The notes under the pieces were generated by a model. The model ran no database searches. It saw only the letters and a list, made by a program, of their open reading frames with translations, and was not told where the DNA came from. Positions 17,504-27,204 of a DNA stretch of 64,000 nucleotides are shown in pieces (position 1 is the first letter of the stretch; each line of letters starts with the position of its first letter). This stretch comes from Hungatella effluvii. Lineage in GTDB: Bacteria; Bacillota; Clostridia; Lachnospirales; Lachnospiraceae. The stretch lies in the NCBI RefSeq assembly GCF_003201875.1, contig NZ_QJKD01000013.1, positions 124,001 to 188,000 on the forward strand. The letters run 5' to 3'. The translations under genes were made by a program, and so were the position numbers.

Positions 17504-20191
17504 ATGAACTATGGCAAACATGAGACGGAGAAAAAGATCAAATCCGTCAATTCAAAAGCGAAGAAATACACCAGCCGGGTTTTTCTTGCCTTTTTAAAAA
17601 GTCTGTTCGTGCTGTGCCTGTTCTGCCTGGTAGTCGCCGGGAGTATCGGATTTGGCATGGTTAAAGGAATCATAGACAATGCTCCTGACGTCGATATCGC
17701 AACCATTGTTCCAAACGAATACGCCACTACAGTGTATGACAGTGCCGGCAATGTGACCGAGACTCTCGTCACCGCCGGTTCCAACCGTGAGGAGGCAAGC
17801 TACGACGAACTGCCCAAGAACTTAATCAATGCGTTCGTAGCATATGAAGATGCAAGATTCTGGGAGCACAACGGAATTGATCTGCGCTCCATCATGCGTG
17901 CGGTAAAAGGCGTGCTGACAGGCGATTCCTCTGCCGGCGGCGGAAGTACCATCACCCAGCAGCTGATTAAAAACAGCGTTTTTGGCGGGGGAATGGAGAA
18001 GAGCTTCGGGGAACGGCTGGAACGGAAGATGCAGGAATGGTATCTGGCCGTCAAGCTGGACAGCGCCATGTCAAAAGAGCAGATTATTACCAACTACTTA
18101 AACACGATCAACCTGGGAAAGAATTCTCTGGGCGTCAAGGTAGCGGCAAGGAGATATTTTAATAAAGAGGTGTCCGACTTAACGCTGTCCGAATGCGCCG
18201 TGCTCGCGGGCATCACCCAGAACCCGTCAAAATTCAATCCGGTTACCGGACAGAAGGCCAACTCCGACAAGCAGAAGGTTATCCTGCAGTATATGGTGGA
18301 TCAGGGCTATATCTCCAAGGAAGAGCAGGAGGAAGCGCTGGCGGACGACGTCTATTCCAGGATTCAGGATGTGGAGATCGTCACCAAAGAGACTTCCACA
18401 CCTTACAGCTATTTCACGGACGAGCTGGTGGAACAGGTGCAGGATGCCATGAAGGAAAAGCTTGGCTACACCAACACCCAGGCCCACAACATGCTGTATT
18501 CCGGCGGCCTCTCCATCTATACGACACAGGACCCCACGATTCAGTCCATCGTTGATGAGGAGATCAACAACCCCGATAACTATTCGGCGGCCCGCTATTC
18601 CATCGAATACAGACTTTCCGTCACCGGAGCAGACGGCACCACCACCCATTACTCGGAAGAGAATTTAAAACGCTACCACCGTGATAACGGGGACAGCGGC
18701 TATGACGGTCTGTACGACAGCGAAGAAAAAATACAGGCCGATATAGATAATTACAAGAACAGTATTTTAAAAGAAGGCGACACCATCATCGGTGAATCCC
18801 TTCACAAGACGCTTCAGCCTCAGGCCTCCTTCGTGATCATGGATCAGAAGACGGGGCAGGTAAAGGCCATCGCCGGAGGGCGCGGGGAAAAGACGGCAAG
18901 TCTTACTTTAAACCGTGCCAGCAACACCCTCCGTCAGCCCGGTTCCACCTTCAAGGTGCTGACCGCATTTGCCCCCGCCATGGATACGTGCGGCGCGACG
19001 CTGGGAACCGTCTATTACGATTCGGTTTTCACGGTTGGCAAGAAGACCTTCTCCAACTGGTACAGTTCCGGTTATCAGGGCTATTCCAGCATCCGGGACG
19101 GTATCATCTATTCCATGAACGTCATTGCGGTCCGCTGTCTGATGGAGACCGTTACACCGCAGCTCGGTGTGGAATACGCGAAGAACTTCGGCATCACATC
19201 GCTGACCGATACGGACTACAACGCGGCTCTGGCCCTGGGCGGAATCACCGACGGCGTGTCCAACTTAGAGATGACGGCGGCCTATGCCACTATCGCCAAC
19301 GGCGGCGTCTACACGAAGCCGGTGTTCTTTACGAAGATTATCGATCACGACGGCAAGGTGCTGATCGACAATACGCCTGAGACCCACCGCGTGTTAAAAG
19401 ATTCCACGGCATTCCTGTTGACGGATGCCATGGCGGATTCCATGGAAAGCAGCCGAAAGTTTGCCCGTCCGGGCGCCGGCCCCAGCTCCACCAGCTCGTC
19501 GGCCAATATTCCCGGCATGTCCAATGCCGGCAAGAGCGGAACGACTACTTCCAACAATGATATCTGGTTCGTCGGATATACTCCGTACTATACCGCCGGA
19601 ATCTGGGGCGGTTGTGACAGCAACCAGAAGCTGACCAAGCAGAACGGCGGAACGACCTTCCATAAGGCCATCTGGAAAAAGATTATGACCCGTGTACACG
19701 AAGGAATGTCCGATCCCGGATTTACGGTTCCGGACAGCGTGGAGACCGCACAGATCTGCCGTAAATCAGGAAAACTTCCGGTTGCCGGCGTCTGTACAAA
19801 TGATCCGAGAGGCAATGCGGTATATACGGAATATTTCGCCAAGGGTACCGTTCCCACGGACGTATGCAACAACCATGTGCGAGCCACAGTGTGTGCGGAA
19901 TCTCACTGCCTGCCCACCCCATTCTGTCCGGAACGGACGACTGCCGTATTCATGGCACTGCCGGCCGGCGAAGAAGGTACCACGGACGATTCCGTATTTG
20001 CAATGCCGGGCTACTGCCCGATCCACACTGAGGCGTCTGTCATTATCCCGCCTACGGACGATACCGGAATGCCGGAGACGGTAGCACCGGGAACACTGCC
20101 TTACGGACCTGGCTATGTGTCGCCAAATGCACAGACCAGTCCTGCACCTACTATAGGATCTCCGGTGCAGGTGAGTCCGGGGGCGCAGTAA
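17504..20191 (+). CDS. Class A penicillin-binding protein (transglycosylase/transpeptidase)
   Basis: A bifunctional peptidoglycan synthase of 895 residues: cytoplasmic tail, one membrane helix (about 26-53), GT51 domain with AYEDARFWEHNGID (catalytic Glu115) and GGGSTITQQLIKN, then the penicillin-binding transpeptidase domain with SxxK at Ser481 (GSTFK), SMN at 537 and KSGTT at 677. The outer-face tail after the transpeptidase holds seven Cys in about 110 residues (730-840) and ends in a Pro/Thr-rich segment. It is a single-gene unit with its own promoter and terminator. It most resembles PBP1A-type enzymes of Clostridia. The Cys-rich tail may form disulfides; that is inference. Confidence 0.95.
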   Translation: MNYGKHETEKKIKSVNSKAKKYTSRVFLAFLKSLFVLCLFCLVVAGSIGFGMVKGIIDNAPDVDIATIVPNEYATTVYDSAGNVTETLVTAGSNREEASYDELPKNLINAFVAYEDARFWEHNGIDLRSIMRAVKGVLTGDSSAGGGSTITQQLIKNSVFGGGMEKSFGERLERKMQEWYLAVKLDSAMSKEQIITNYLNTINLGKNSLGVKVAARRYFNKEVSDLTLSECAVLAGITQNPSKFNPVTGQKANSDKQKVILQYMVDQGYISKEEQEEALADDVYSRIQDVEIVTKETSTPYSYFTDELVEQVQDAMKEKLGYTNTQAHNMLYSGGLSIYTTQDPTIQSIVDEEINNPDNYSAARYSIEYRLSVTGADGTTTHYSEENLKRYHRDNGDSGYDGLYDSEEKIQADIDNYKNSILKEGDTIIGESLHKTLQPQASFVIMDQKTGQVKAIAGGRGEKTASLTLNRASNTLRQPGSTFKVLTAFAPAMDTCGATLGTVYYDSVFTVGKKTFSNWYSSGYQGYSSIRDGIIYSMNVIAVRCLMETVTPQLGVEYAKNFGITSLTDTDYNAALALGGITDGVSNLEMTAAYATIANGGVYTKPVFFTKIIDHDGKVLIDNTPETHRVLKDSTAFLLTDAMADSMESSRKFARPGAGPSSTSSSANIPGMSNAGKSGTTTSNNDIWFVGYTPYYTAGIWGGCDSNQKLTKQNGGTTFHKAIWKKIMTRVHEGMSDPGFTVPDSVETAQICRKSGKLPVAGVCTNDPRGNAVYTEYFAKGTVPTDVCNNHVRATVCAESHCLPTPFCPERTTAVFMALPAGEEGTTDDSVFAMPGYCPIHTEASVIIPPTDDTGMPETVAPGTLPYGPGYVSPNAQTSPAPTIGSPVQVSPGAQ

Positions 20192-20200
20192 ACATGAATG

Positions 20201-20243
20201 ATAAAAGGGGTGCCGCACCATATTCGTGCGGCACCCCTTTTAT
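20201..20243. terminator. Bidirectional terminator between PBP and sugar-binding gene
   Basis: A long perfect stem (20201-20218 with 20226-20243) rich in G-C, flanked by A-tract and T-tract, lies between two convergent genes and can serve both strands. Confidence 0.92.
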
Positions 20244-20277
20244 CTTAAACAATCAGAGAGGATCATCATGTTATATG

Positions 20278-21384
20278 CTAGAAATTAAAATCGTCAACGT
20301 TTTCATCCGTAAAAATAGAAGGTGCTCCCATAATCACGTGATTTCCCTGAATCGTAACCGTACCAAAACCTGGCACTTCCATATCACCGTCTTTCAGTGT
20401 CTTTCCATCCAGAATTTCCTTTGCAAGATAAACCGTAATATAGCCAAGTCTTGCCGGATCCCAGAGAAGAACCGTATCGATAGAGCCATCGTGCAGGTAA
20501 GTCCTCGCATCATTCGGCATCGCTGAACCTACAAGCGCAATCGAATCCTGAAGTCCCTTTTCGGATATTGCCTGGCCTGCTCCAATGGGTGCCGGTGAAC
20601 TAAATCCTATAATCCCCTTTAAGTCTGGATATGTAGTAATTAAATCCAGCGTTTTTGTATAAGCTTCCTGAACACTTTCGTTTGTACAAACCGGATCTGT
20701 AACAAGCTTGAGCCCTGGATATTTTTCCGCAGCGTAATCGGAACCGAACTTGATCCATTCATTACACGTTCCTGCAGTCAGAGTACTCGTAAGAATTGCA
20801 TATTCGCCTTCCTCCCCCATCGACTCCACAAGTGCATCCCAGTTTGCCTCTGCATACGTCTTATAATCAATTTCCTTCACCGATAAATCTACCACAGACG
20901 GATCCGCAGGAGAATCCCAATCCAGAATCTTTATTCCTGCTTCCTTTGCCTGTTTAAGCACCGGGGTAAGGGAATCTGCATCATTTGCTGATACACAGAT
21001 CGCATCTACTCCCTGGCTGATTAAATCCTGAATCATCTTTACCTGCTCTGCTGCATCCGCTACTGTTGGTCCCGTAAATACAGCATTGACACCATCGATC
21101 TCTTTATCTGCTTTTTCCACACCAGCTCTGGCCGCTTCGAAATACGTAAGTCCCACAGCCTTAGGCATCACCACTATATTATACTCTTTTGCTGATTGTG
21201 CGCTCTCTTCGCTTTCTGCTTTCGTTTCTGCTGCAGGAGTCTCTTCCTTTTTCTCAGCAGTTGTTTCTGCTGCCGCCTTAGCAGTCCCATCCGGTGTTTT
21301 TTCCTCATTTTTTCCCGCACAGCCTGAAAGGGCGCAGACACACATTGACAGTGATAAAACCATTGCAAGTAATCTTTTTTTCAT
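20278..21384 (-). CDS. Sugar ABC transporter substrate-binding lipoprotein (RhaS/LsrB type)
   Basis: A 368-residue lipoprotein with lipobox LSGC near residue 22 and a low-complexity Ala/Glu-rich linker, then a periplasmic-binding-protein type 1 fold (Peripla_BP_4): PKAVGLTYFEAARAGVEKA, then SANDADSLTPVLKQA and DSIALVGSAMPNDARTY with LLWDPARLGYITVYLA. These features match the rhamnose- and autoinducer-2-binding subgroup. It is the last gene of the sugar importer operon; binding the sugar outside the membrane and delivering it to the two permeases is the expected role. Ligand is uncertain: a deoxy- or rare ketose/aldose is likely given the neighbouring kinases and aldolases. Confidence 0.88.
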   Translation of the reverse strand: MKKRLLAMVLSLSMCVCALSGCAGKNEEKTPDGTAKAAAETTAEKKEETPAAETKAESEESAQSAKEYNIVVMPKAVGLTYFEAARAGVEKADKEIDGVNAVFTGPTVADAAEQVKMIQDLISQGVDAICVSANDADSLTPVLKQAKEAGIKILDWDSPADPSVVDLSVKEIDYKTYAEANWDALVESMGEEGEYAILTSTLTAGTCNEWIKFGSDYAAEKYPGLKLVTDPVCTNESVQEAYTKTLDLITTYPDLKGIIGFSSPAPIGAGQAISEKGLQDSIALVGSAMPNDARTYLHDGSIDTVLLWDPARLGYITVYLAKEILDGKTLKDGDMEVPGFGTVTIQGNHVIMGAPSIFTDENVDDFNF

Positions 21385-21448
21385 ATGAATTCTCCTTCTC
21401 CTTTTATCCTCTCATGATTAAGATTCGATTTCCAATATTACGATATTT

Positions 21449-22414
21449 CTATCTGCTTTTTCGATATTCATTTAAAAAATTCAATGTGAGCACACCGATC
21501 AGTATCACACCATTAATTACTGTAGTCAGATTACGGTCAAGTCCGAAAATGTTAAATCCACTCGATATGATCTGCAGTATAGCAACCGCGATCACCACTC
21601 CCCCCACTTTTCCGTATCCCCCCGTAATCATGGTTCCTCCCAGTACAGATGCCGCTACAGCCTGCATCAGATAAGATGACCCATAATCAACTCTGGCCGA
21701 GTTATATCTTGACATCATGATTAACATAGCCAGACTTCCTAAAAACCCGGAATACATATATACTTTCATCATGATGCGGTTCACATTAAGACCTGAGAAG
21801 GATGCCGCTTTTCTGTTGCAGCCTACCATATAAACGCTCTGTCCCCAGGCAGTTTTTTCCAGAAGAAGCCATGTGACACCAGCCACAAGACCAAACACGA
21901 TCATAGGTACCGGTACCCCGCAAACTGTACCGTTGCCGATCCAGTAGAAGGCAGCCGGAAAACCGGAAATGGAATTTCCTTTTGAAATATAGAGACCAAT
22001 TCCTTCAAACAATGTTGAAGTACCAAGTGTTGCCATCATAGCGGCTGCCCCAATATACGATACCACATACCCATTGATGATACCGCATAGAACAGAGGCC
22101 GCCACCGATGTTAAAACAGCGATCATGATGATGAGTGTTTCGTTCCAGTTCTGCTTATAAAGGGAGGCCATCACAGTTGCCGATACGACACCGCCAAGGG
22201 TAGCAGTCGTAACCAGGGATAAGTTAATACCACCTGTCAGTATGGGCACCATCATTGCAAGCGTCAGAATACCAAATTCGGGAAGCTGAAACGCCATGGA
22301 CCGAATGTTCGTCACTGTCAGGAACTTATCTGGAGACAGGAAGGATAAGGCGATAAATACCAGGGCGAAAACAATCAGCAATATTCTTTCTTTAGAATTC
22401 TTCTTCATCTTCAC
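21449..22414 (-). CDS. Sugar ABC transporter permease (RbsC family), second subunit
   Basis: A 321-residue BPD_transp_2 permease with 8-10 hydrophobic segments and the family loop ILTGGINLSLVTTATLGG (compare TGGIDLSVGS) plus VYMVGCNRKAASFSGLNV near the cytoplasmic coupling loop. It overlaps the first permease gene by 4 nt (ATGA), showing translational coupling. Two distinct permeases in one operon point to a heterodimeric channel of the rhamnose/AI-2 type (RhaP-RhaQ or LsrC-LsrD) rather than a ribose-type homodimer. Confidence 0.9.
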   Translation of the reverse strand: MKMKKNSKERILLIVFALVFIALSFLSPDKFLTVTNIRSMAFQLPEFGILTLAMMVPILTGGINLSLVTTATLGGVVSATVMASLYKQNWNETLIIMIAVLTSVAASVLCGIINGYVVSYIGAAAMMATLGTSTLFEGIGLYISKGNSISGFPAAFYWIGNGTVCGVPVPMIVFGLVAGVTWLLLEKTAWGQSVYMVGCNRKAASFSGLNVNRIMMKVYMYSGFLGSLAMLIMMSRYNSARVDYGSSYLMQAVAASVLGGTMITGGYGKVGGVVIAVAILQIISSGFNIFGLDRNLTTVINGVILIGVLTLNFLNEYRKSR

Positions 22415-23415
22415 CCCTCCTCGATATCTACTTTAGCCAAATGTCTTCCGGCACGGCGTTTCCCAATCACCACAAAACAGATTGAAAATACCATAAATAC
22501 GCCCAATATAACCTTTTGCCAGTAGCTTGAAACCTTCATGAGTGTCAGGCCATTATTTATGACTGCAAATAACGCAACTCCCAGCAATGTGCCGGTTATA
22601 CTGCCTTCACCTCCCATAACGTTCACACCGCCTAAAATAACTGCGGCAATCACCTTCATGTCATATCCATTAAATGCGTTCGGATCGATTTGCTTTAATA
22701 TAGATACATGGGTCATCGCCGCAGTCCCGCATATAAACCCCATATAACCATATACAAATACTGTGATTTTCTTAACATGAAAACCGAGGCGTTCAGCCGA
22801 CAACCGATTCCCACCTATTGCAAAAATGCCTCTTCCTACCTTGGTGTATTTCATAATTATATGAGTAAGAACAACGACTGCCGCCAGGATAAGAATCTGT
22901 ACCGGTACCCCAGTCATCCCGCCTCTTCCGTTCGGAATCACATTCAGCACTGTTATTCTTCCAAATGCCGGAAAATTATCAGGAATATTATTGATGTATG
23001 CTCCCTTTGTTATATACAGCATGAATCCGCTTATGATACTGTACATCCCCAGGGTCTCAACGATAGGAGGCAGTTTGATAAAAGCAATCAGAAGACCATT
23101 TAAGATTCCCATGCATGAACCGATCACCATACCCAGAAAAAAAGAAAGTATCACATTTCCAGTATAAGAGACCATAAAATTGCCAACAAAAAGCGTAGTA
23201 GCCGCTATAATGCCCCCTACTGATACGTCGATACCGCCTGTAATCATAACCAGCAGCATCCCCAGTGACACGATAGCCAGAACCACATTCCCCTTTAATA
23301 TGTTCATTATATTATCTACACTTAAAAACGCCGGATTTTTAATCGTTATGATAAAGCTTACGGCCACAAGGATGATCACCAGGCCCATTTCTTTGTGCTT
23401 TAATACGTTCTTCAT
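22411..23415 (-). CDS. Sugar ABC transporter permease (RbsC family), first subunit
   Basis: A 334-residue membrane protein with the signature VMITGGIDVSVGGIIAATT, a typical coupling loop AIGGNRLSAERLGFHV and the late motif MGGEGSITGTLLGV. It overlaps the ATPase gene upstream by 4 nt and the second permease downstream by 4 nt. Together with the neighbouring permease it forms the translocation channel of the importer. Confidence 0.9.
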   Translation of the reverse strand: MKNVLKHKEMGLVIILVAVSFIITIKNPAFLSVDNIMNILKGNVVLAIVSLGMLLVMITGGIDVSVGGIIAATTLFVGNFMVSYTGNVILSFFLGMVIGSCMGILNGLLIAFIKLPPIVETLGMYSIISGFMLYITKGAYINNIPDNFPAFGRITVLNVIPNGRGGMTGVPVQILILAAVVVLTHIIMKYTKVGRGIFAIGGNRLSAERLGFHVKKITVFVYGYMGFICGTAAMTHVSILKQIDPNAFNGYDMKVIAAVILGGVNVMGGEGSITGTLLGVALFAVINNGLTLMKVSSYWQKVILGVFMVFSICFVVIGKRRAGRHLAKVDIEEG

Positions 23416-24935
23416 GAGGCTGGTCCCCCCTTCGCTTTTTCATTCTTTAAGATTGCCGCATTCATAATGGTAGTCTGACATGCTTCAGTCCCATCAAACC
23501 GCCCATTGATTCTTCCTCTCCTTACGACGAGTACGCGATCGCTGATTGAGAGGATTTCAGTCAATTCAGAGGAAACCATAATAACTCCCATCCCTTGGTC
23601 GGAAAGTTTTCGGAGCAGATCATGTATTTCTGATTTTGCACCCACATCAATTCCGTTTGTGGGCTCATCCACAATAAGGATCGATGGATCTGACGCCAGC
23701 CATTTAGCAACAACAATCTTCTGCTGATTGCCTCCGGACAGTTTTTGTGCCTCCATGTCGGAATACCCTGGTTTGATATTTAATTTTTCGATCCACTCCT
23801 TTGCCAAATCTTCCTTTTTTTTCCTGCTGATCAGGCGGTTCTTTCCCCTCAAACGTTTTAGTACTGTAATTGCAATATTATCTTCTACTGATTTTGTTAA
23901 GATAAGACCCTCTGTCAAACGGCTCTCAGGTACGTAGCTGATTCCATATTTTACCGCCTCCTCCATGGAACGGATCAGTACCTTCTTTCCCTTTATGTAT
24001 ATCTCACCGGAATCTGCACAGGCAATTCCGCAGATGGCCTGTATTATTTCTGTTCTTCCTGCTCCCACAAGCCCGGTAATTCCAAGAATTTCTCCTTTAT
24101 GAAGTACAAAAGAAATATCTTTAAAATTCCCTTCTTTGGATAAATTCTTAACCTCGAGGACTGCTTCTCCTATCTGCTTTGCACTTTGATGGTTAAATTC
24201 CACTTTTCTTCCAACCATAAGCTTAATCAACTTTTCGTTGTCCATCTCTTCTTTTGGATAAGTACCGATATACTGGCCATCACGTATTACAGTAAAAACG
24301 CTGCATACCTTAAACAATTCTTCCAGTTTGTGACTTACAAAAAGGATTGATATCCCTCTTGCCTGTAGGTTTTTTATGATAGTAAACAGCAACTCTACCT
24401 CTCCTCCAGACAGGGTCGATGTCGGTTCATCCATAATGATCAGCTTAGCCTTGCAAGCCAGCGCTCTTGATATTGCAACCAGCTGTTGTTTGGCTATCGA
24501 CAAGTTTTCCAGAATCGTATCTGTATCAATATCCACTCCAAGGGCTGAAAGAGCCTGCTTTGCAGTTTCCCTCATTTCCTTCCAGTCCACTGGTTTCCCT
24601 TTTTTCTCAAGCTGATTGCTGATAGAGATATTTTCCGCTACAGTCAAATTAGGAAATAAAGAGAAATCCTGATATATGACAATGATCCCCCGCCGTATCG
24701 CTTCCATTGGTGTCAGGCCAGATATCTTCTCCCCCTCGATCTCGATCAGTGCGCCCTCATCAGGCTGATAATTTCCTGCCAGAATCTTTATTAAGGTTGA
24801 TTTGCCTGCACCATTTTCTCCTACCAGAGCATGTACTTCTCCATACTTTATTTCCAGTTCAATTCCGTCAAGCGCCTTCACCCCCGGAAATGTTTTACTG
24901 ACATTCGACAGTTTTATGTAAGTACCTTCCATCAT
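23412..24935 (-). CDS. Sugar ABC transporter ATPase (RbsA/RhaT type, two nucleotide-binding domains)
   Basis: A 507-residue protein with two fused ABC ATPase domains. The first has Walker A GENGAGKST, signature LSIAKQQ and Walker B IIMDEPTS. The second has the degenerate Walker A GLVGAGRTE usual for the family, signature LSGGNQQK and Walker B LIVDEPTNGID. It energises uptake by the two adjacent permeases. The start is supported by GGAGAC upstream and it lies 15 nt after the aldolase stop. Confidence 0.93.
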   Translation of the reverse strand: MMEGTYIKLSNVSKTFPGVKALDGIELEIKYGEVHALVGENGAGKSTLIKILAGNYQPDEGALIEIEGEKISGLTPMEAIRRGIIVIYQDFSLFPNLTVAENISISNQLEKKGKPVDWKEMRETAKQALSALGVDIDTDTILENLSIAKQQLVAISRALACKAKLIIMDEPTSTLSGGEVELLFTIIKNLQARGISILFVSHKLEELFKVCSVFTVIRDGQYIGTYPKEEMDNEKLIKLMVGRKVEFNHQSAKQIGEAVLEVKNLSKEGNFKDISFVLHKGEILGITGLVGAGRTEIIQAICGIACADSGEIYIKGKKVLIRSMEEAVKYGISYVPESRLTEGLILTKSVEDNIAITVLKRLRGKNRLISRKKKEDLAKEWIEKLNIKPGYSDMEAQKLSGGNQQKIVVAKWLASDPSILIVDEPTNGIDVGAKSEIHDLLRKLSDQGMGVIMVSSELTEILSISDRVLVVRRGRINGRFDGTEACQTTIMNAAILKNEKAKGGPAS

Positions 24936-24950
24936 CTGTCTCCTCCCGTT

Positions 24951-25679
24951 TCATCGGTCAAAGGCTTCTGAAAGGGTATGGTAGCGCCCCGGAGCTCCCG
25001 GAAGTTCCCATTTCAAATCCTTTATCACCCGATCCAGGCCATTCATATCTTCCTCTGTCAGACTCTTCAGTTCCCCTCCCATAAGCTTCGCAGTTAAAAT
25101 CGACTCCGCCATCGACTCCATGATCTGAATATATTCAATTGTATCCCGCGCACAGGACCGGCTTACTGCCACGACTCCGTGATTTTCCAGTATAAAACCA
25201 TTTGCATCAGCCACATAAGGATCAAATACGTAGCCCAGCGCCTTTGCATTCGGCTCCGCATAAGGAATCGTAAGAATCGGGCCGAGCAGCATCATAGCCT
25301 CTGGTATCAAAGGCAGCGTCATAGCTCTTTTCCCTTCTTTTGAGGTAGACATTCCTATACAGAGCGGCGGATGGGCATGCATAACAGATTTGATCTCCGG
25401 CCGTTTCTTCATAATATGAAGGTGCATGAACGCCTCCCCGGTCGGCTTCTTTCCTTCCGGCGCGTATAGGACATCTCCTTCCATATCAACTGCACAAATC
25501 ATATCTGCAGTAATCTTTCTCTTTGGGGTCTTGGTTGGGGTAATCAGAACCAGATTTTCTTCTACACGGTAAGACAAATTTCCGCCAACACTGGCTCCAT
25601 ATCCCAATTGACCGTCCCTAATACACACCTCAACCATTTCATCAAGTTCTCTCTTGTATTTTTGCAGAACTTCTCTCAT
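24951..25679 (-). CDS. Class II aldolase/adducin-family protein (RhaD/FucA/AraD-like), copy 2
   Basis: A 242-residue zinc-dependent aldolase-family protein. Likely metal ligands are the His pair in VMHAHPP and the later His in ILENHGVVAV; KPTGEAFMH holds the catalytic Glu/His region. Such enzymes split ketose-1-phosphates into DHAP and an aldehyde, or epimerise pentulose-5-phosphates. It is about 45 percent identical by eye to the gene at 28047-28778, an internal duplication within one operon. The start overlaps the kinase gene by 38 nt, with GAGAAGGGA as RBS. The actual substrate is undetermined. Confidence 0.82.
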   Translation of the reverse strand: MREVLQKYKRELDEMVEVCIRDGQLGYGASVGGNLSYRVEENLVLITPTKTPKRKITADMICAVDMEGDVLYAPEGKKPTGEAFMHLHIMKKRPEIKSVMHAHPPLCIGMSTSKEGKRAMTLPLIPEAMMLLGPILTIPYAEPNAKALGYVFDPYVADANGFILENHGVVAVSRSCARDTIEYIQIMESMAESILTAKLMGGELKSLTEEDMNGLDRVIKDLKWELPGAPGRYHTLSEAFDR

Positions 25680-27204
25680 TCCCTTCTCCCTTCACGATCG
25701 GAAGCCAGCCAAATACTGGACTCATCCTTTTATAAATCCGTTCCCATTCATTCTCCCTGACTGCATTTGGATGGTATGTTTTACACTCCCAGGTTCTCTC
25801 TATAATCCGAAGTCCCTCCTCCATTGATTGTATCATACCGGCAGCTATTGCCTGTTGGATAAAATTACCAGTTACAGAAGCTTCCACCGGCCCGGCTGCA
25901 ACCATGATCCCCAACGCATCTGCAGTCGATTGACACAAAAGCTCATTTCGGCTTCCGCCTCCTAAAAACTGTAATTTCCGGAACCGGCAATCCGCATACA
26001 GCTCCAGACAATCCCTGCTGTAACGGTATCTCAGCGCCAGACTTTCACAAACGTTTCTCACAATTTCACCGACTGATTCCGGAATGCTCTGTCCAGTTCT
26101 TCTGCAGTACGCCTTTATTTTTTCTGCCATCCTGCCTTCTCCAAAAAAGTCCTGTGCCTCTGTATCAATAAACGAATGAAACGGTTCTGACTCATTCGCC
26201 ATATCCGTCAATTCACTCCAGCTGTAATTCTGTCCCTGCAGCTCCCATTCGCGTTTACACTCCTGCAGAATCCATAATCCTGTATGGTTAAATCTTAGAT
26301 TTCTTTTCCCATACAAGGAAAGATCATTGGTCAGTCCATACCGGATCAGAGACAGGTCTTCTATTGGTTCGTCGATCAGGCAGCCCATACATGACCAGGT
26401 ACCGCAGCTCAAATATAAGCTTTCCGCCTTATGCTCCATATCTGCGCAGACAGATGCTGCGGCTGTATCATGACCGGCCACCGCGATGACCTGGAGATTC
26501 CCTGATATCCCTGTTTCAGATATGATCTCTTTTGTCAGATTACCTAACGGCGTACCGCTTAATATAATATCTGGAAAGCAGTTCGGAATTCCGAGCATCT
26601 CTCTGTAATGATGATTCCACTTCCCCGACCGTATATCAAGAAGCTGTGAGGTGGCGGCCATTGTAATTTCCGAAGCCTTCACTCCGGTCAGGAAGTAATT
26701 AAACAGGTCAGATATCATCAGAATCGTATCCGTCTGAGAAAGAAGTTCTGCTTTTTTCATCTCCAGATACTTTAAGAATACAGTCGGCTGAATATCCATA
26801 GGCTTAAAAAGAGTCATCGTAAACTGTTTATCCTTAGGAATTTCTTTCTGCATTGATGCAAGAATACAATGCGAATTGCTGTCCCTGTAGTGGTACGGCT
26901 GAGCCAGCAAATCTCCTTGACAGTCGAGAAGCCCTATTGTATTTCCCCAGGAATTCAGCCCCATCGTATCAATCGGCAAACCTTCCTTCGCGGCAGCTGC
27001 AAGTCCATTCTTGATCTCCTGGAAAAGCTGCAAAAAATCCCAGTAAAGAACGCCTCCCAAGCGTACAGGACGATTTACAAACCGATGCAGCTCCCTGATT
27101 TTTAACGTTCCGTCTTCCAGTCTGCCATATACGATTCTGCCATTACTGGCTCCCATATCGCAGGCAAGCATATGAAGTGTTTTCACCCTCATCCCTCTTT
27201 TCAT
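25642..27204 (-). CDS. FGGY carbohydrate kinase, rhamnulokinase-like
   Basis: A 520-residue FGGY kinase with the rhamnulokinase-type opening LACDMGASNGRIVYGRL, the substrate region LNSWGNTIGLLD, HDTAAA with the catalytic Asp (AGHDTAAASV), the ATP-site YLSCGTWSCMG and QFLGGGSRNELLCQ near the C-terminus. RhaB phosphorylates L-rhamnulose at O1, feeding an aldolase. No rhamnose isomerase is nearby, so another 1-ketose may be the substrate. The ATG overlaps the aldo/keto reductase stop (TAATG), and the next gene overlaps its 3' end. Confidence 0.85.
   Translation of the reverse strand: MKRGMRVKTLHMLACDMGASNGRIVYGRLEDGTLKIRELHRFVNRPVRLGGVLYWDFLQLFQEIKNGLAAAAKEGLPIDTMGLNSWGNTIGLLDCQGDLLAQPYHYRDSNSHCILASMQKEIPKDKQFTMTLFKPMDIQPTVFLKYLEMKKAELLSQTDTILMISDLFNYFLTGVKASEITMAATSQLLDIRSGKWNHHYREMLGIPNCFPDIILSGTPLGNLTKEIISETGISGNLQVIAVAGHDTAAASVCADMEHKAESLYLSCGTWSCMGCLIDEPIEDLSLIRYGLTNDLSLYGKRNLRFNHTGLWILQECKREWELQGQNYSWSELTDMANESEPFHSFIDTEAQDFFGEGRMAEKIKAYCRRTGQSIPESVGEIVRNVCESLALRYRYSRDCLELYADCRFRKLQFLGGGSRNELLCQSTADALGIMVAAGPVEASVTGNFIQQAIAAGMIQSMEEGLRIIERTWECKTYHPNAVRENEWERIYKRMSPVFGWLPIVKGEGNERSSAKIQERT

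Noticed and set aside
17800..18649. Minus-strand frames of 97-140 codons inside the PBP gene
   Set aside because: Shadows of the strongly supported plus-strand PBP gene.
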